From positions 1 through 9,899 of the forward strand of contig JAITAW010000159.1 of the NCBI GenBank assembly GCA_031283905.1: DNA of 9,899 nucleotides, given 5' to 3'. The DNA comes from Treponema sp. GTDB lineage: Bacteria; Spirochaetota; Spirochaetia; Treponematales; Breznakiellaceae. Position numbers and translations under genes: made by a program. Positions 1-5,149 of the stretch are shown here, one piece after another. The notes below the pieces were generated by a model. The model was given only the letters and a program-made list of their open reading frames with translations, did not search any database and was not told where the DNA came from. Numbering within the stretch: the stretch's first letter is position 1; each line of letters starts with the position of its first letter.

Positions 1-1
1 A

Positions 2-175
2 ATCAAGGATAATGAGTACTACATATCCGGCAGCTATAATTTTCTTTCTTTTGGAAAACAGGAACAGGATAAAGTCGCCAACGAAGAAGCCCATCTGATA
101 AGAAAAGGAGTGAAAGAAAAATGGGAACAAGTGATAAAAGAATATGGTATTAGCAATAGTTTTTCGCAAAATTGA
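2..175 (+). CDS. C-terminal end of a phospholipase D-like (HKD) protein, partial
   Basis: This frame is open from the window edge and ends with TGA at 173-175, giving 57 residues of a C-terminus whose start lies outside the window. The visible segment D-N-E-Y-Y-I-S-G-S-Y-N-F-L-S-F fits the back half of an HKD motif (HxK(x)4D(x)6GSxN), as found in PLDc_2-type phosphodiesterase and nuclease domains. The later Glu-Glu-Ala-His segment fits the strand that usually follows it. The catalytic His-x-Lys would lie just before base 1 and cannot be checked. The end overlaps the first bases of the MATE remnant frame, so this may be a natural end or one created by a rearrangement. The family call rests on a short motif. 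The open frame itself is clear. Confidence 0.5.
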   Translation: MKDNEYYISGSYNFLSFGKQEQDKVANEEAHLIRKGVKEKWEQVIKEYGISNSFSQN

Positions 176-375
176 GAATTATTTCTAAGGTAACGCTGGG
201 GCGGGATTTTCTTTTTTATCTTCCGCTTCTTTTTATGTTTAATCATCTTTGGCAATTCGGCGGCTATATGTACAGCCAGCCTGTTGCCGACGGACTGACG
301 ACCTGCGTGGCCCTTGCTTTGAGCGCCCGCTTGTTCAGGCAGTTAGAAGGTATGGAGGAGAAGGGACATGGATGA
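172..375 (+). pseudogene. MATE efflux transporter, C-terminal remnant
   Basis: About 67 codons resemble only the last transmembrane part of a MATE (NorM-type) multidrug/cation antiporter. An Arg-Asp-hydrophobic-Leu-Pro-Leu-Leu stretch is followed by a Gly-Gly-Tyr-Met-Tyr-Ser-Gln-Pro-Val-Ala-Asp segment, which matches the usual end of the last helix pair, and then a helix with Arg-Leu-Phe-Arg-Gln-Leu. Full MATE proteins have about 450 residues, so roughly 85% is missing. The same frame has several stops upstream (for example near positions 10 and 13), so the rest of the gene is not simply outside the window. No convincing ribosome binding site precedes the first possible start (TTG at 172). 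The stop at 373-375 overlaps the marR start by 8 bp, a typical efflux/regulator coupling that shows the two were once one operon. Confidence 0.6.
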
Positions 376-856
376 CGAACTGAAAGAGGACTTGTTACAC
401 TCGCTTTTTTGCTTCAAGAAAGCAATGATCGCTATTTCCCGTTTCTTGTCAAACGCCGATGCCGGCGGGATCTCCGCTGCCGAGCTGTCCGCGCTTAACT
501 GCATCGGGCGTTGCGGTGAAGCGGACGGGGAAACGGCTTTGCCTCCGGCGGAACGGACCGCGCATCACACTATGCACGAAAAGCTGGCAATTTCCAAGGC
601 GGCGGTCAGCCAAATGCTGGGCAGCCTTGAAAAGCGCGGCTTCATTCAGCGTGAGACGTACCGGGACAACCGCCGCAAAATCATTATCACCGTAACGGAA
701 AAGGGAAAGAGCGCGGTTGATACGTCGGGGAAGAACATGGACGCTTTGCTGTCGCGGATTATCACGGGGTTCGGCGAGCAGGATGCGCGGCGTTTCGTGC
801 AGTTGCTTGACCGTTTTACGGAACTCGTGGATGAATCGGTCGGCAAAACCGATTAA
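368..856 (+). CDS. MarR-family transcriptional regulator
   Basis: The 162-residue product has the usual MarR size and layout: an N-terminal dimerisation helix (about 1-30), a winged helix-turn-helix at about 70-110, and a C-terminal dimerisation helix (about 115-158). The DNA-binding part is clear: the helix-turn-helix segment at 72-93 includes Ser-Lys-Ala-Ala-Val-Ser-Gln-Met-Leu, and the wing Asp-Asn-Arg-Arg-Lys-Ile-Ile-Ile-Thr-Val-Thr-Glu-Lys-Gly is at 100-113. An insertion at about 50-68 (charged, His-rich) lengthens the region before the recognition helices. The start ATG at 368 has a strong Shine-Dalgarno (GGAGGAGAAGG, 354-364) inside the end of the MATE remnant. The partner efflux gene is broken, so the regulator is probably an orphan whose original promoter is gone. 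Its ligand and targets cannot be read from sequence. Confidence 0.88.
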   Translation: MDDELKEDLLHSLFCFKKAMIAISRFLSNADAGGISAAELSALNCIGRCGEADGETALPPAERTAHHTMHEKLAISKAAVSQMLGSLEKRGFIQRETYRDNRRKIIITVTEKGKSAVDTSGKNMDALLSRIITGFGEQDARRFVQLLDRFTELVDESVGKTD

Positions 857-1015
857 CCGGACAGCCGCAGGGTGCCTCAAAGTTCTTGGCGCCGGTATCA
901 ACGGCGGCCTAGGACTCTTCGCCCGATAGAGGCGGCATGAGGTCTGTCCCCATCTCAGCCTGAGCCTTTCACCTTAGGCCTGAGTAAAAGGCTCACGTAC
1001 CGGACTAAAAAGCGC
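857..1015. other. Intergenic stretch with a 9-bp inverted repeat
   Basis: No gene is visible between marR and the hrb promoter. Bases 961-969 (TGAGCCTTT) and 987-995 (AAAGGCTCA) form a perfect 9-bp inverted repeat around a 17-nt loop. A smaller CTCA/TGAG repeat overlaps its left arm (954-964). No T-run follows, so it is a poor Rho-independent terminator. It could be a Rho-dependent or weak terminator for marR, or a regulator site upstream of the hrb promoter. Confidence 0.45.
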
Positions 1016-1044
1016 TTGCATTATTCAGGCATACCAGCTATACT
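1016..1044 (+). promoter_or_regulatory. Sigma-70-type promoter for the hrb gene
   Basis: TTGCAT (-35, 1016-1021) and TATACT (-10, 1039-1044) are separated by exactly 17 bp. Transcription would begin near 1051, giving an untranslated leader of about 80 nt that contains the palindrome at 1097-1111. Confidence 0.65.
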
Positions 1045-1096
1045 CTCTTGTTAGAAAAATGGTGGCAAAGGCCCTGTTCCCCCTAAAATTTACAGC

Positions 1097-1111
1097 GCCG
1101 TTTGAAACGGC
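1097..1111. promoter_or_regulatory. 15-bp palindrome in the hrb leader
   Basis: GCCGTTT-G-AAACGGC is a perfect 7-bp inverted repeat with a single central base, ending 4 bp before the Shine-Dalgarno (AAGGAG, 1116-1121). The one-base centre makes a compact RNA hairpin unlikely. A dimeric repressor operator downstream of the transcription start is the more natural reading. Which regulator would bind is unknown. Confidence 0.4.
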
Positions 1112-1129
1112 ATTAAAGGAGAATCCTGT

Positions 1130-1780
1130 ATGGATACAAGCGCGTTATTTAAACTTTCCTATGGACTTTATGTAACCGGCGTAAAAACTGAAAAAGGCCT
1201 GGGCGGATGCATAGTAGACGCGGTGGGGCAAGTCGCCGCGGGAAGCAACCCGCTGGTGATGCTTGCCTGTATGAAAAAAAACTACACCAATGAATGTATA
1301 AAAAAGACCGGCGAATACACCCTTTCCGTGCTTTCCACGGACACGGAGCCGTTTGTCATTGGTAATTTCGGCTTCCAATCAGGGCGCGATGTTGAAAAAT
1401 GGGCGAATGTGCCGCATAGAATCAAAGACGGGCTGCCGTTCCTCAACAACGCCTGCGCGTACCTCAGGCTCCGCGTGATTAACACGCTCGAATTTCCCAC
1501 GCATACCATGTTCGTTGGCGAGGTGATAGACGCGGAAAATGGCGAAAATTCCGCAAAGCCCCTTGTTTACGCCGATTATCAAGCGACAATGAGGGCGGCT
1601 GTGGGCGAGGCGTTCCAGAAATTCAAGGAAACCGGCAAACCGCCTCAAAGCCACGCACAATGGCGCTGCCCCCTTTGCGGCTATGTTTACGATGGAGATA
1701 CCCCCTTCGAGCGCTTGCCCGATACATGGATATGCCCTATGTGCGGCGTTGGGAAAGAGTCGTTTGAAAAAGTTACCTGA
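1130..1780 (+). CDS. hrb: Flavin reductase with C-terminal rubredoxin domain (Hrb-type high-molecular-weight rubredoxin)
   Basis: The 216-residue protein has two domains. Residues 1-165 fit the FMN-binding flavin reductase fold, starting Ala-Leu-Phe-Lys-Leu-Ser-Tyr-Gly-Leu-Tyr-Val, with an Asn-Pro-Leu-Val core strand and a GNFGFQSGRD-type segment at 78-87. Residues 178-214 are a rubredoxin with both iron-ligand knuckles, C180-P-L-C183-G and C202-P-M-C205-G, plus the usual Tyr-Val-Tyr-Asp-Gly-Asp after the first. In Moorella and related anaerobes this fusion passes electrons from NAD(P)H to flavodiiron proteins that reduce O2 or NO, so a cytoplasmic oxygen/NO defence role is likely. No flavodiiron gene is in the window. 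The ATG at 1130 has AAGGAG 8 nt upstream and its own promoter. The gene ends 5 bp from the convergent tatD stop. Confidence 0.9.
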   Translation: MDTSALFKLSYGLYVTGVKTEKGLGGCIVDAVGQVAAGSNPLVMLACMKKNYTNECIKKTGEYTLSVLSTDTEPFVIGNFGFQSGRDVEKWANVPHRIKDGLPFLNNACAYLRLRVINTLEFPTHTMFVGEVIDAENGENSAKPLVYADYQATMRAAVGEAFQKFKETGKPPQSHAQWRCPLCGYVYDGDTPFERLPDTWICPMCGVGKESFEKVT

Positions 1781-1785
1781 ACTGT

Positions 1786-2562
1786 TTAGGCGGACGGCAA
1801 CCCAAAAAAATGGTTGGAATTTTCCCAGAGTTGCCGCCCCACCTCCTCCCTGTCCATATTAAGCATGTCCGCAAGGGAATGCGCGGTGATGGGGAGGTAT
1901 TTCGGCATATTGCGCTTGCCCCGATGTTCGGCAGGCACCATAAACGGGCTTTCCGATTCGATCAGTATCCTGTCAAGCGGGAGTACGCCAATGGTTTCAT
2001 GGAGATTTTTTGCGTTTTTGTACGTTAAATTGCCCGCAAACGAAAAGTATAGGTTGAGGCGGAGCGCGCGTTTCGCGTACTCGGCGTTTTCCGAGTAGCA
2101 GTGCAATACCCCGCCCTTCGGCGGCAGCCGATCCCGTAAAACATCCAGTATATCTTTGCCCGCGTTGCGGTTGTGGACAATTACCGGCAGGTCGAACTTT
2201 GCCGCCATGTCGAGTTGATTGATAAACAATTCGATCTGCGATTTCTTGTTGCCTGAGCTACGGAAATAATCAAGCCCGATTTCGCCTATGGCAATGACAT
2301 GGGGCAGGCGTACGCTTTGTTCTATTATTTGAATCCAATCCCTGCCCGGCGTTTGCACTTCGACAGGGGAAACTCCCACGGCAAAGTAGACGCTTTCGGA
2401 TGATCGTAAATTCTTATATACCTGCTGAAAATCGTGAAGATTATTGCAAATCGACATGAGACGGGAAACGCCGACTTGACGGGCTTCCTGAATAACCATA
2501 AGTTGTTCAATAGGGTCATCATAAATGAGCCCTAAATGGGCGTGAGTATCAAAGTACTGCAT
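1786..2562 (-). CDS. tatD: TatD-family metal-dependent hydrolase (putative DNase)
   Basis: The 258-residue TIM-barrel hydrolase has the family's normal length. Metal-site motifs in order are Asp-Thr-His-Ala-His (H7, H9), Gly-Glu-Ile-Gly-Leu-Asp-Tyr (E94), Val-Ile-Val-His-Asn (H130) and Val-Leu-His-Cys-Tyr-Ser (H154). The last motif, normally E-T-D-S/A-P with an essential Asp, reads Glu-Ser-Glu-Ser-Pro, so the Asp is replaced by Glu204. The usual Gly-x-His-Pro also reads Gly-Val-Ser-Pro (64-67). Family members act as 3'-5' exonucleases or D-aminoacyl-type deacylases. The ATG at 2562 is chosen because the protein then begins Met-Gln-Tyr-Phe-Asp-Thr-His as in relatives, and because the promoter at 2612-2640 would start transcription downstream of an alternative TTG at 2643. 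No strong Shine-Dalgarno is visible. Confidence 0.88.
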   Translation of the reverse strand: MQYFDTHAHLGLIYDDPIEQLMVIQEARQVGVSRLMSICNNLHDFQQVYKNLRSSESVYFAVGVSPVEVQTPGRDWIQIIEQSVRLPHVIAIGEIGLDYFRSSGNKKSQIELFINQLDMAAKFDLPVIVHNRNAGKDILDVLRDRLPPKGGVLHCYSENAEYAKRALRLNLYFSFAGNLTYKNAKNLHETIGVLPLDRILIESESPFMVPAEHRGKRNMPKYLPITAHSLADMLNMDREEVGRQLWENSNHFFGLPSA

Positions 2563-2611
2563 GATTAAATCCACAAAGAAAGGTTTCTCTATTTCCAAAC
2601 TGGATGTTAGA

Positions 2612-2640
2612 AATATAGCACAGGTTTTACAAACCGTCAA
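2612..2640 (-). promoter_or_regulatory. Sigma-70-type promoter for tatD
   Basis: On the minus strand TTGACG (2640-2635) and TATATT (2617-2612) are 17 bp apart, a near-consensus match. Transcription would start near 2605, leaving about 43 nt before the ATG at 2562. The -35 box lies only about 10 bp beyond the stop of the relic transposase, so it may partly derive from that element's end. Confidence 0.7.
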
Positions 2641-2649
2641 CAAAAATTA

Positions 2650-3189
2650 TCAATTATTTTTCCTTGTGCCGCGCGGCGGGTCCGTAGGGGGCGGGGCGTC
2701 TATTTTCCCGATGCCCTCCCAAATCCGGTTATATACGAGCGGAAGCGCGTCAACCGCCCGGCGAACCTGCTTCTGAAGAAGTACCGGGTCATAGCGCGAG
2801 AAGCATTGCTTCAGTTCCGCCTTGACTTCACCGGAAAGTTCCGGAGATTCGAGCAGCCTCCGGCAGGGACTCTTGGGGATATTCTCGAAGATCTTACGCA
2901 CACGGGAACTGAAGGGGGAAAAAAATTGGTACGGCGCGTTGAGGGCGTCTCGTTCGGCGAGGGAATCGAAGCGGCGGTAGCCGGCATAGTTGCGGACACG
3001 GAGGTTATTTTTTCTTGTTTGACTCGGGCCAAAGATCCGCAAGAGGTTGTCGTTTTTATGACAGGGTCTGCTGCGGGCGAACCGGACGGTATGGGTTTCA
3101 CGCCAATCCCGAAACCATTCGTTGATAAACTCGCTGCCGTTGCCGCTATCGAGGCCCAAAGGAGAGGGTAGGGGGTGGGAGAGGGACAC
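2650..3189 (-). pseudogene. Integrase-core transposase, C-terminal relic (copy 1)
   Basis: This 179-codon frame carries the family signature downstream of the second catalytic Asp: Pro-Leu-Gly-Leu-Asp-Ser-Gly-Asn-Gly-Ser-Glu-Phe-Ile-Asn, a Arg-Ser-Arg-Pro-Cys-His-Lys-Asn-Asp-Asn motif, Gly-Tyr-Arg-Arg-Phe-Asp and a terminal Arg-Arg-Leu-Leu-Glu-Ser-Pro-Glu segment. In relatives the first motif reads D-S-D-N-G-S-E-F, so the Asp directly before Asn is Gly here. The stretch after Lys-Asn-Asn-type residues (native form roughly N-D-N-x-F-V-E-Q-K-N, with the third acidic residue) is scrambled by small indels into Leu-Leu-Arg-Ile-Phe-Gly-Pro. The first ATG is an accident of the deletion joint. The protein cannot be an active transposase. 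Confidence 0.7.
3166..3185 (+). other. G-quadruplex-type motif in element copy 1
   Basis: Four G-runs (3166-3168, 3171-3175, 3177-3179, 3183-3185) with loops of 2, 1 and 3 nt meet the classic G3+N1-7 rule on the plus strand. The minus strand here would encode the native Pro-Leu-Pro-Phe-Pro-Leu-Leu-Gly stretch of the transposase, so the motif is probably native to the element. Confidence 0.55.
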
Positions 3190-3390
3190 GAGGCTCTGGG
3201 AGACCTGTCTTTGGGTAATGTTATAGATTTGTTATTCTAAAAGCGGAGTATACCGAAAACTTTGTAATGGGGAAGGAATGGAAGCGGCAGTATTAACCGT
3301 TGTGCGGAAGTGAAAATGTCCGTCCCTATGGCGTTTCAAACGTGCGGTTGGCGGGGCGGGGAACCGGAGTAAGCGCCGATACTGTGATAC

Positions 3391-3477
3391 AAGGATTTTT
3401 GACGTGGCTTTTTTACCGGAAGACTGATAGCGCTGATATGATTCCCGAATAACCGGTTGTTTTTCTTTCACCGTTAA
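3391..3477 (-). pseudogene. Transposase N-terminal relic (copy 1)
   Basis: Inside a longer open frame (3232-3579) the residues Leu-Thr-Val-Lys-Glu-Lys-Gln-Pro-Val-Ile-Arg-Glu followed by Tyr-Gln-Arg-Tyr-Gln and Lys-Ala-Thr-Ser-Lys-Ile-Leu match the first ~30 residues of this transposase family (typically M-T-x-K-E-K-Q-x-I-R-E ... R-Y-Q-x-x-x-K-K-x-K-S-x-I-L-D-E-F). After Ile-Leu the frame leaves the family pattern, apart from a possible Tyr-His...Leu-Leu echo of its G-Y-N-R-K-Y-A-x-x-L-L motif. The original start Met appears mutated. About 200 or more central codons, including the first catalytic Asp, are absent between this piece and the C-terminal relic. Confidence 0.55.
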
Positions 3478-3511
3478 CCCCGTAACGGCCTTCGAGCCTT
3501 TCATTGGATGG

Positions 3512-3565
3512 GCCTGTTTGGGTTGGATTTTATGGTGATACACGCCTGCTTTTGGGTTAGATTTT
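3512..3565. repeat. Direct repeat in the outer end of element copy 1
   Basis: GCCTGTTTGGGTTGGATTTT (3512-3531) recurs as an imperfect copy at 3544-3565, with one extra TT and two substitutions, 32 bp further on. Copy 2 holds only one unit (around 7338-7350). Copy 1 thus has a duplicated end or copy 2 lost one unit. Such subterminal repeats are common transposase-binding sites, which is inference here. Confidence 0.5.
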
Positions 3566-3585
3566 CGATGATTCAACACGGACTA

Positions 3586-3615
3586 TTGACTTTTATTTTA
3601 TTATAGTGGTAGAAT
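3586..3615 (+). promoter_or_regulatory. Promoter of the gtr operon
   Basis: TTGACT (-35, 3586-3591) and TAGAAT (-10, 3610-3615) are 18 bp apart. The -35 box lies inside the conserved outer end of element copy 1 and the -10 box lies in flanking DNA. Transcription would start near 3622, about 150 nt before gtrB. Confidence 0.55.
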
Positions 3616-3624
3616 ATTTTCACT

Positions 3625-3774
3625 ATGATAAAGCTGTCCGGCATATACCAAAACTTTTCTCCCCGCGCGGTCCCGGTGGCTACCGTCATTGTTCATCGCC
3701 TTCCTTCGACCGGGCCGGGAACGGCAAATTCGGCGATTCAGGCGTATTTTGAAAGTAAAGGAGAGTTGCAATGA
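3625..3774 (+). CDS. Possible 49-residue leader ORF coupled to gtrB
   Basis: An open frame runs from ATG 3625 to TGA 3772-3774, and its stop overlaps the gtrB start as ATGA, the same overlap that joins gtrB to gtrA. The product begins Met-Ile-Lys-Leu-Ser-Gly-Ile-Tyr and ends Glu-Ser-Lys-Gly-Glu-Leu-Gln. It has no membrane segment and no family I recognise. There is no Shine-Dalgarno before ATG 3625, and the transcription start predicted from the promoter falls almost on it, so translation would be leaderless or absent. It could equally be the tail of a gene removed when element copy 1 inserted. The exact coupling overlap is the only positive evidence. Confidence 0.3.
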   Translation: MIKLSGIYQNFSPRAVPVATVIVHRLPSTGPGTANSAIQAYFESKGELQ

Positions 3775-4715
3775 CGCTTTCTATTGTTGTTCCCTGCTAT
3801 AATGAAGAAGGATCCGTTCTTCTTTTTTATGAAAAAATAACCGAAATACTCGCCACATCCATGGAAACGTGGGAAATTACCCCGGAATTTATTTTTGTTG
3901 ATGACGGCTCTGTTGATTCTACCGCCGCGACATTAAAAAACCTCGCGGCAAAAGACAGCCGGGTGCGGTATATTATTTTTTCCCGGAATTTCGGCAAAGA
4001 AGCGGCGTTACTTGCGGGATTAAAAAAAGCCCTCCGGGGGGGGGGGGGGGAATTAATAATCACCATGGACGCGGATTTGCAGGATCCCCCGGCCCTTATC
4101 CCGCCAATGCTTCAAGCTGTAGATTCAGGCAAATTTGACTGCGCCGGTTCCCGGAGAATAACCAGAAAGGGAGAGCCGCCTGTTCGTTCGTTTTTTGCCC
4201 GCAGTTTCTACCGTCTTATGAAAAAGATTTCCGACATAGAAATAGTCGATAACGCAAGGGACTTCCGCCTGATGAACCGGGCTTATTTAGACGCCGTTCT
4301 ATTATTGGATGAGCGCAACAGATTTTCCAAAGGAATATTTCCCTGGGTAGGTTTTCGTGTAAAATGGTTTGAATATGAAAACATTCAACGCGTTACGGGC
4401 GAGACAAAATGGTCCTTTTGGCGGCTTTTTCTGTATTCCCTGGACGGTATTATCGCTTTCTCTTCAAAGCCCCTTGCCATAGCTTCACTGTTGGGCGTCA
4501 TTATTTTTACACTGTCCTTTCTTTTCATTGCGTTTATCATTATCCGCAAAATTATTTTTGGCGATCCCGTTGACGGCTGGGCGTCAACAATCTGCGCTAT
4601 TTTGTTTTGCAGCGGTATTCAGCTCTTTACCACGGGAATTCTGGGGCAATATCTGGCCAAGACATACACGGAAGTTAAACGCCGCCCCCACTATATAATA
4701 CGGGAAGAACTATGA
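3771..4715 (+). CDS. gtrB: GtrB-type polyprenyl-phosphate glycosyltransferase (GT2) with in-frame G15 tract
   Basis: The 314-residue protein transfers a sugar (glucose in characterised GtrB) from a nucleotide donor to undecaprenyl phosphate on the cytoplasmic face. It starts with the GT2 strand Ser-Ile-Val-Val-Pro-Cys-Tyr-Asn-Glu-Glu, then Phe-Val-Asp-Asp-Gly-Ser (42-47), a Ser-Arg-Asn-Phe-Gly-Lys-Glu motif (71-77), and the catalytic Asp-Ala-Asp-Leu-Gln-Asp-Pro-Pro (D100, D102). Two membrane helices lie at about 230-262 and 267-295, as in GtrB/DPM1-like enzymes. Fifteen consecutive G at 4036-4050 encode part of Arg89-Gly90-93-Glu94, a loop just before the DxD strand. G14 would give a stop two codons after the tract; G16 would stop at 4136-4138. 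Start: AAAGGAG at 3757-3763. Its stop overlaps gtrA by ATGA. Confidence 0.92.
   Translation: MTLSIVVPCYNEEGSVLLFYEKITEILATSMETWEITPEFIFVDDGSVDSTAATLKNLAAKDSRVRYIIFSRNFGKEAALLAGLKKALRGGGGELIITMDADLQDPPALIPPMLQAVDSGKFDCAGSRRITRKGEPPVRSFFARSFYRLMKKISDIEIVDNARDFRLMNRAYLDAVLLLDERNRFSKGIFPWVGFRVKWFEYENIQRVTGETKWSFWRLFLYSLDGIIAFSSKPLAIASLLGVIIFTLSFLFIAFIIIRKIIFGDPVDGWASTICAILFCSGIQLFTTGILGQYLAKTYTEVKRRPHYIIREEL
4036..4050 (+). repeat. G15 homopolymer within gtrB (likely phase-variation switch)
   Basis: An uninterrupted run of 15 G lies inside the coding sequence. In this read it keeps the frame (CGG, four GGG, GAA), so gtrB is ON. One base fewer places TAA immediately after the tract, and one base more gives TGA at 4136-4138, about 30 codons on. 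Both OFF forms lose the DxD catalytic site. The length is typical of slippage-prone contingency tracts, and a run this long is not expected by chance. Confidence 0.85.
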
Positions 4716-5149
4716 CCGCCGTTAAACTTAAACAGCTTATTTTTGATCCCGTATTCTTCAAATTCATTTTGGTAGGTTTGTTGAACACCGCCATTGGTTC
4801 CGCCGTCATGTTTGGACTGTATAATCTTGCCGGTTTAGGCTACTGGGCCTCATCGGTTTTAAGCTGCGGCGCGACCAGTATTCTCAGTTTTTTCCTGAAC
4901 AAATATTTTACCTTTGGCGTAAAAGAATGGTCCTTGCGGATGATACTTGTTTTTGCGTTGGTTATTGCCGTTTCGTATATTACCGCCTACAGCGTCGCAA
5001 AGCCCTTTATACACCGGCTGCTACGGAATTATGACGAAAGACTGCGGGATAACGCCGCCATGCTCACAGGCATGGGACTGTTTACGGCCATAAATTACCT
5101 TGGACAAAGATTTGCCGCTTTTAAAAGGAAAAAATATGAAGGAAGTTGA
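4712..5149 (+). CDS. gtrA: GtrA-family polyprenyl-linked sugar flippase
   Basis: The 145-residue protein has four predicted membrane helices (about 14-35, 42-62, 74-95, 110-132) and the family start Phe-Lys-Phe-Ile-Leu-Val-Gly-Leu-Leu-Asn-Thr-Ala. The loop Ser-Phe-Phe-Leu-Asn-Lys-Tyr-Phe-Thr-Phe between helices 2 and 3 is the GtrA hallmark. GtrA proteins are thought to flip the undecaprenyl-phosphate sugar made by GtrB to the outer face of the inner membrane. ATG 4712 overlaps the gtrB stop (ATGA), so its translation probably depends on ribosomes finishing gtrB. A frameshift in the G15 tract should therefore lower gtrA expression too. The 3' end overlaps the gtrII-type gene by 14 bp. Confidence 0.88.
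   Translation: MTAVKLKQLIFDPVFFKFILVGLLNTAIGSAVMFGLYNLAGLGYWASSVLSCGATSILSFFLNKYFTFGVKEWSLRMILVFALVIAVSYITAYSVAKPFIHRLLRNYDERLRDNAAMLTGMGLFTAINYLGQRFAAFKRKKYEGS

Larger units (their letters stand above)
2650..3597 (-). mobile_element. Decayed transposable element, copy 1 (internally deleted)
   Basis: The interval holds the C-terminal and N-terminal coding parts of one integrase-core (DDE-type) transposase with the centre missing. Its right-hand boundary is set by alignment with copy 2: both share GGGTTRGATTTTC, an imperfect ~25-bp stretch and then ACTTTTATT (3589-3597 here, 7374-7382 there), after which they diverge. The left boundary is only known to be near 2640-2650. The minus-strand read of the left end (TTGATAATTTTTGTT) vaguely resembles the outward right end (TTGACTTTTATTTT), which may be decayed terminal inverted repeats. 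No target-site duplication could be recognised. The element separates tatD from the gtr operon. Confidence 0.65.

Noticed and set aside
449..901. 150-residue minus-strand open frame opposite marR
   Set aside because: It is antisense to a clear MarR gene, matches no family I know and has no convincing start; it is a shadow frame of GC-biased coding DNA.
2563..2643. 27-residue N-terminal extension of TatD from TTG 2643
   Set aside because: The extension would begin upstream of the predicted promoter's transcription start, and TatD proteins normally begin within a few residues of the F-D-T-H-x-H motif.
2806..3171. 121-residue plus-strand open frame over element copy 1
   Set aside because: It is the reverse complement of the recognisable transposase relic. 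A similar plus-strand frame over copy 2 (6963-7310) reflects the shared sequence, not a conserved gene.
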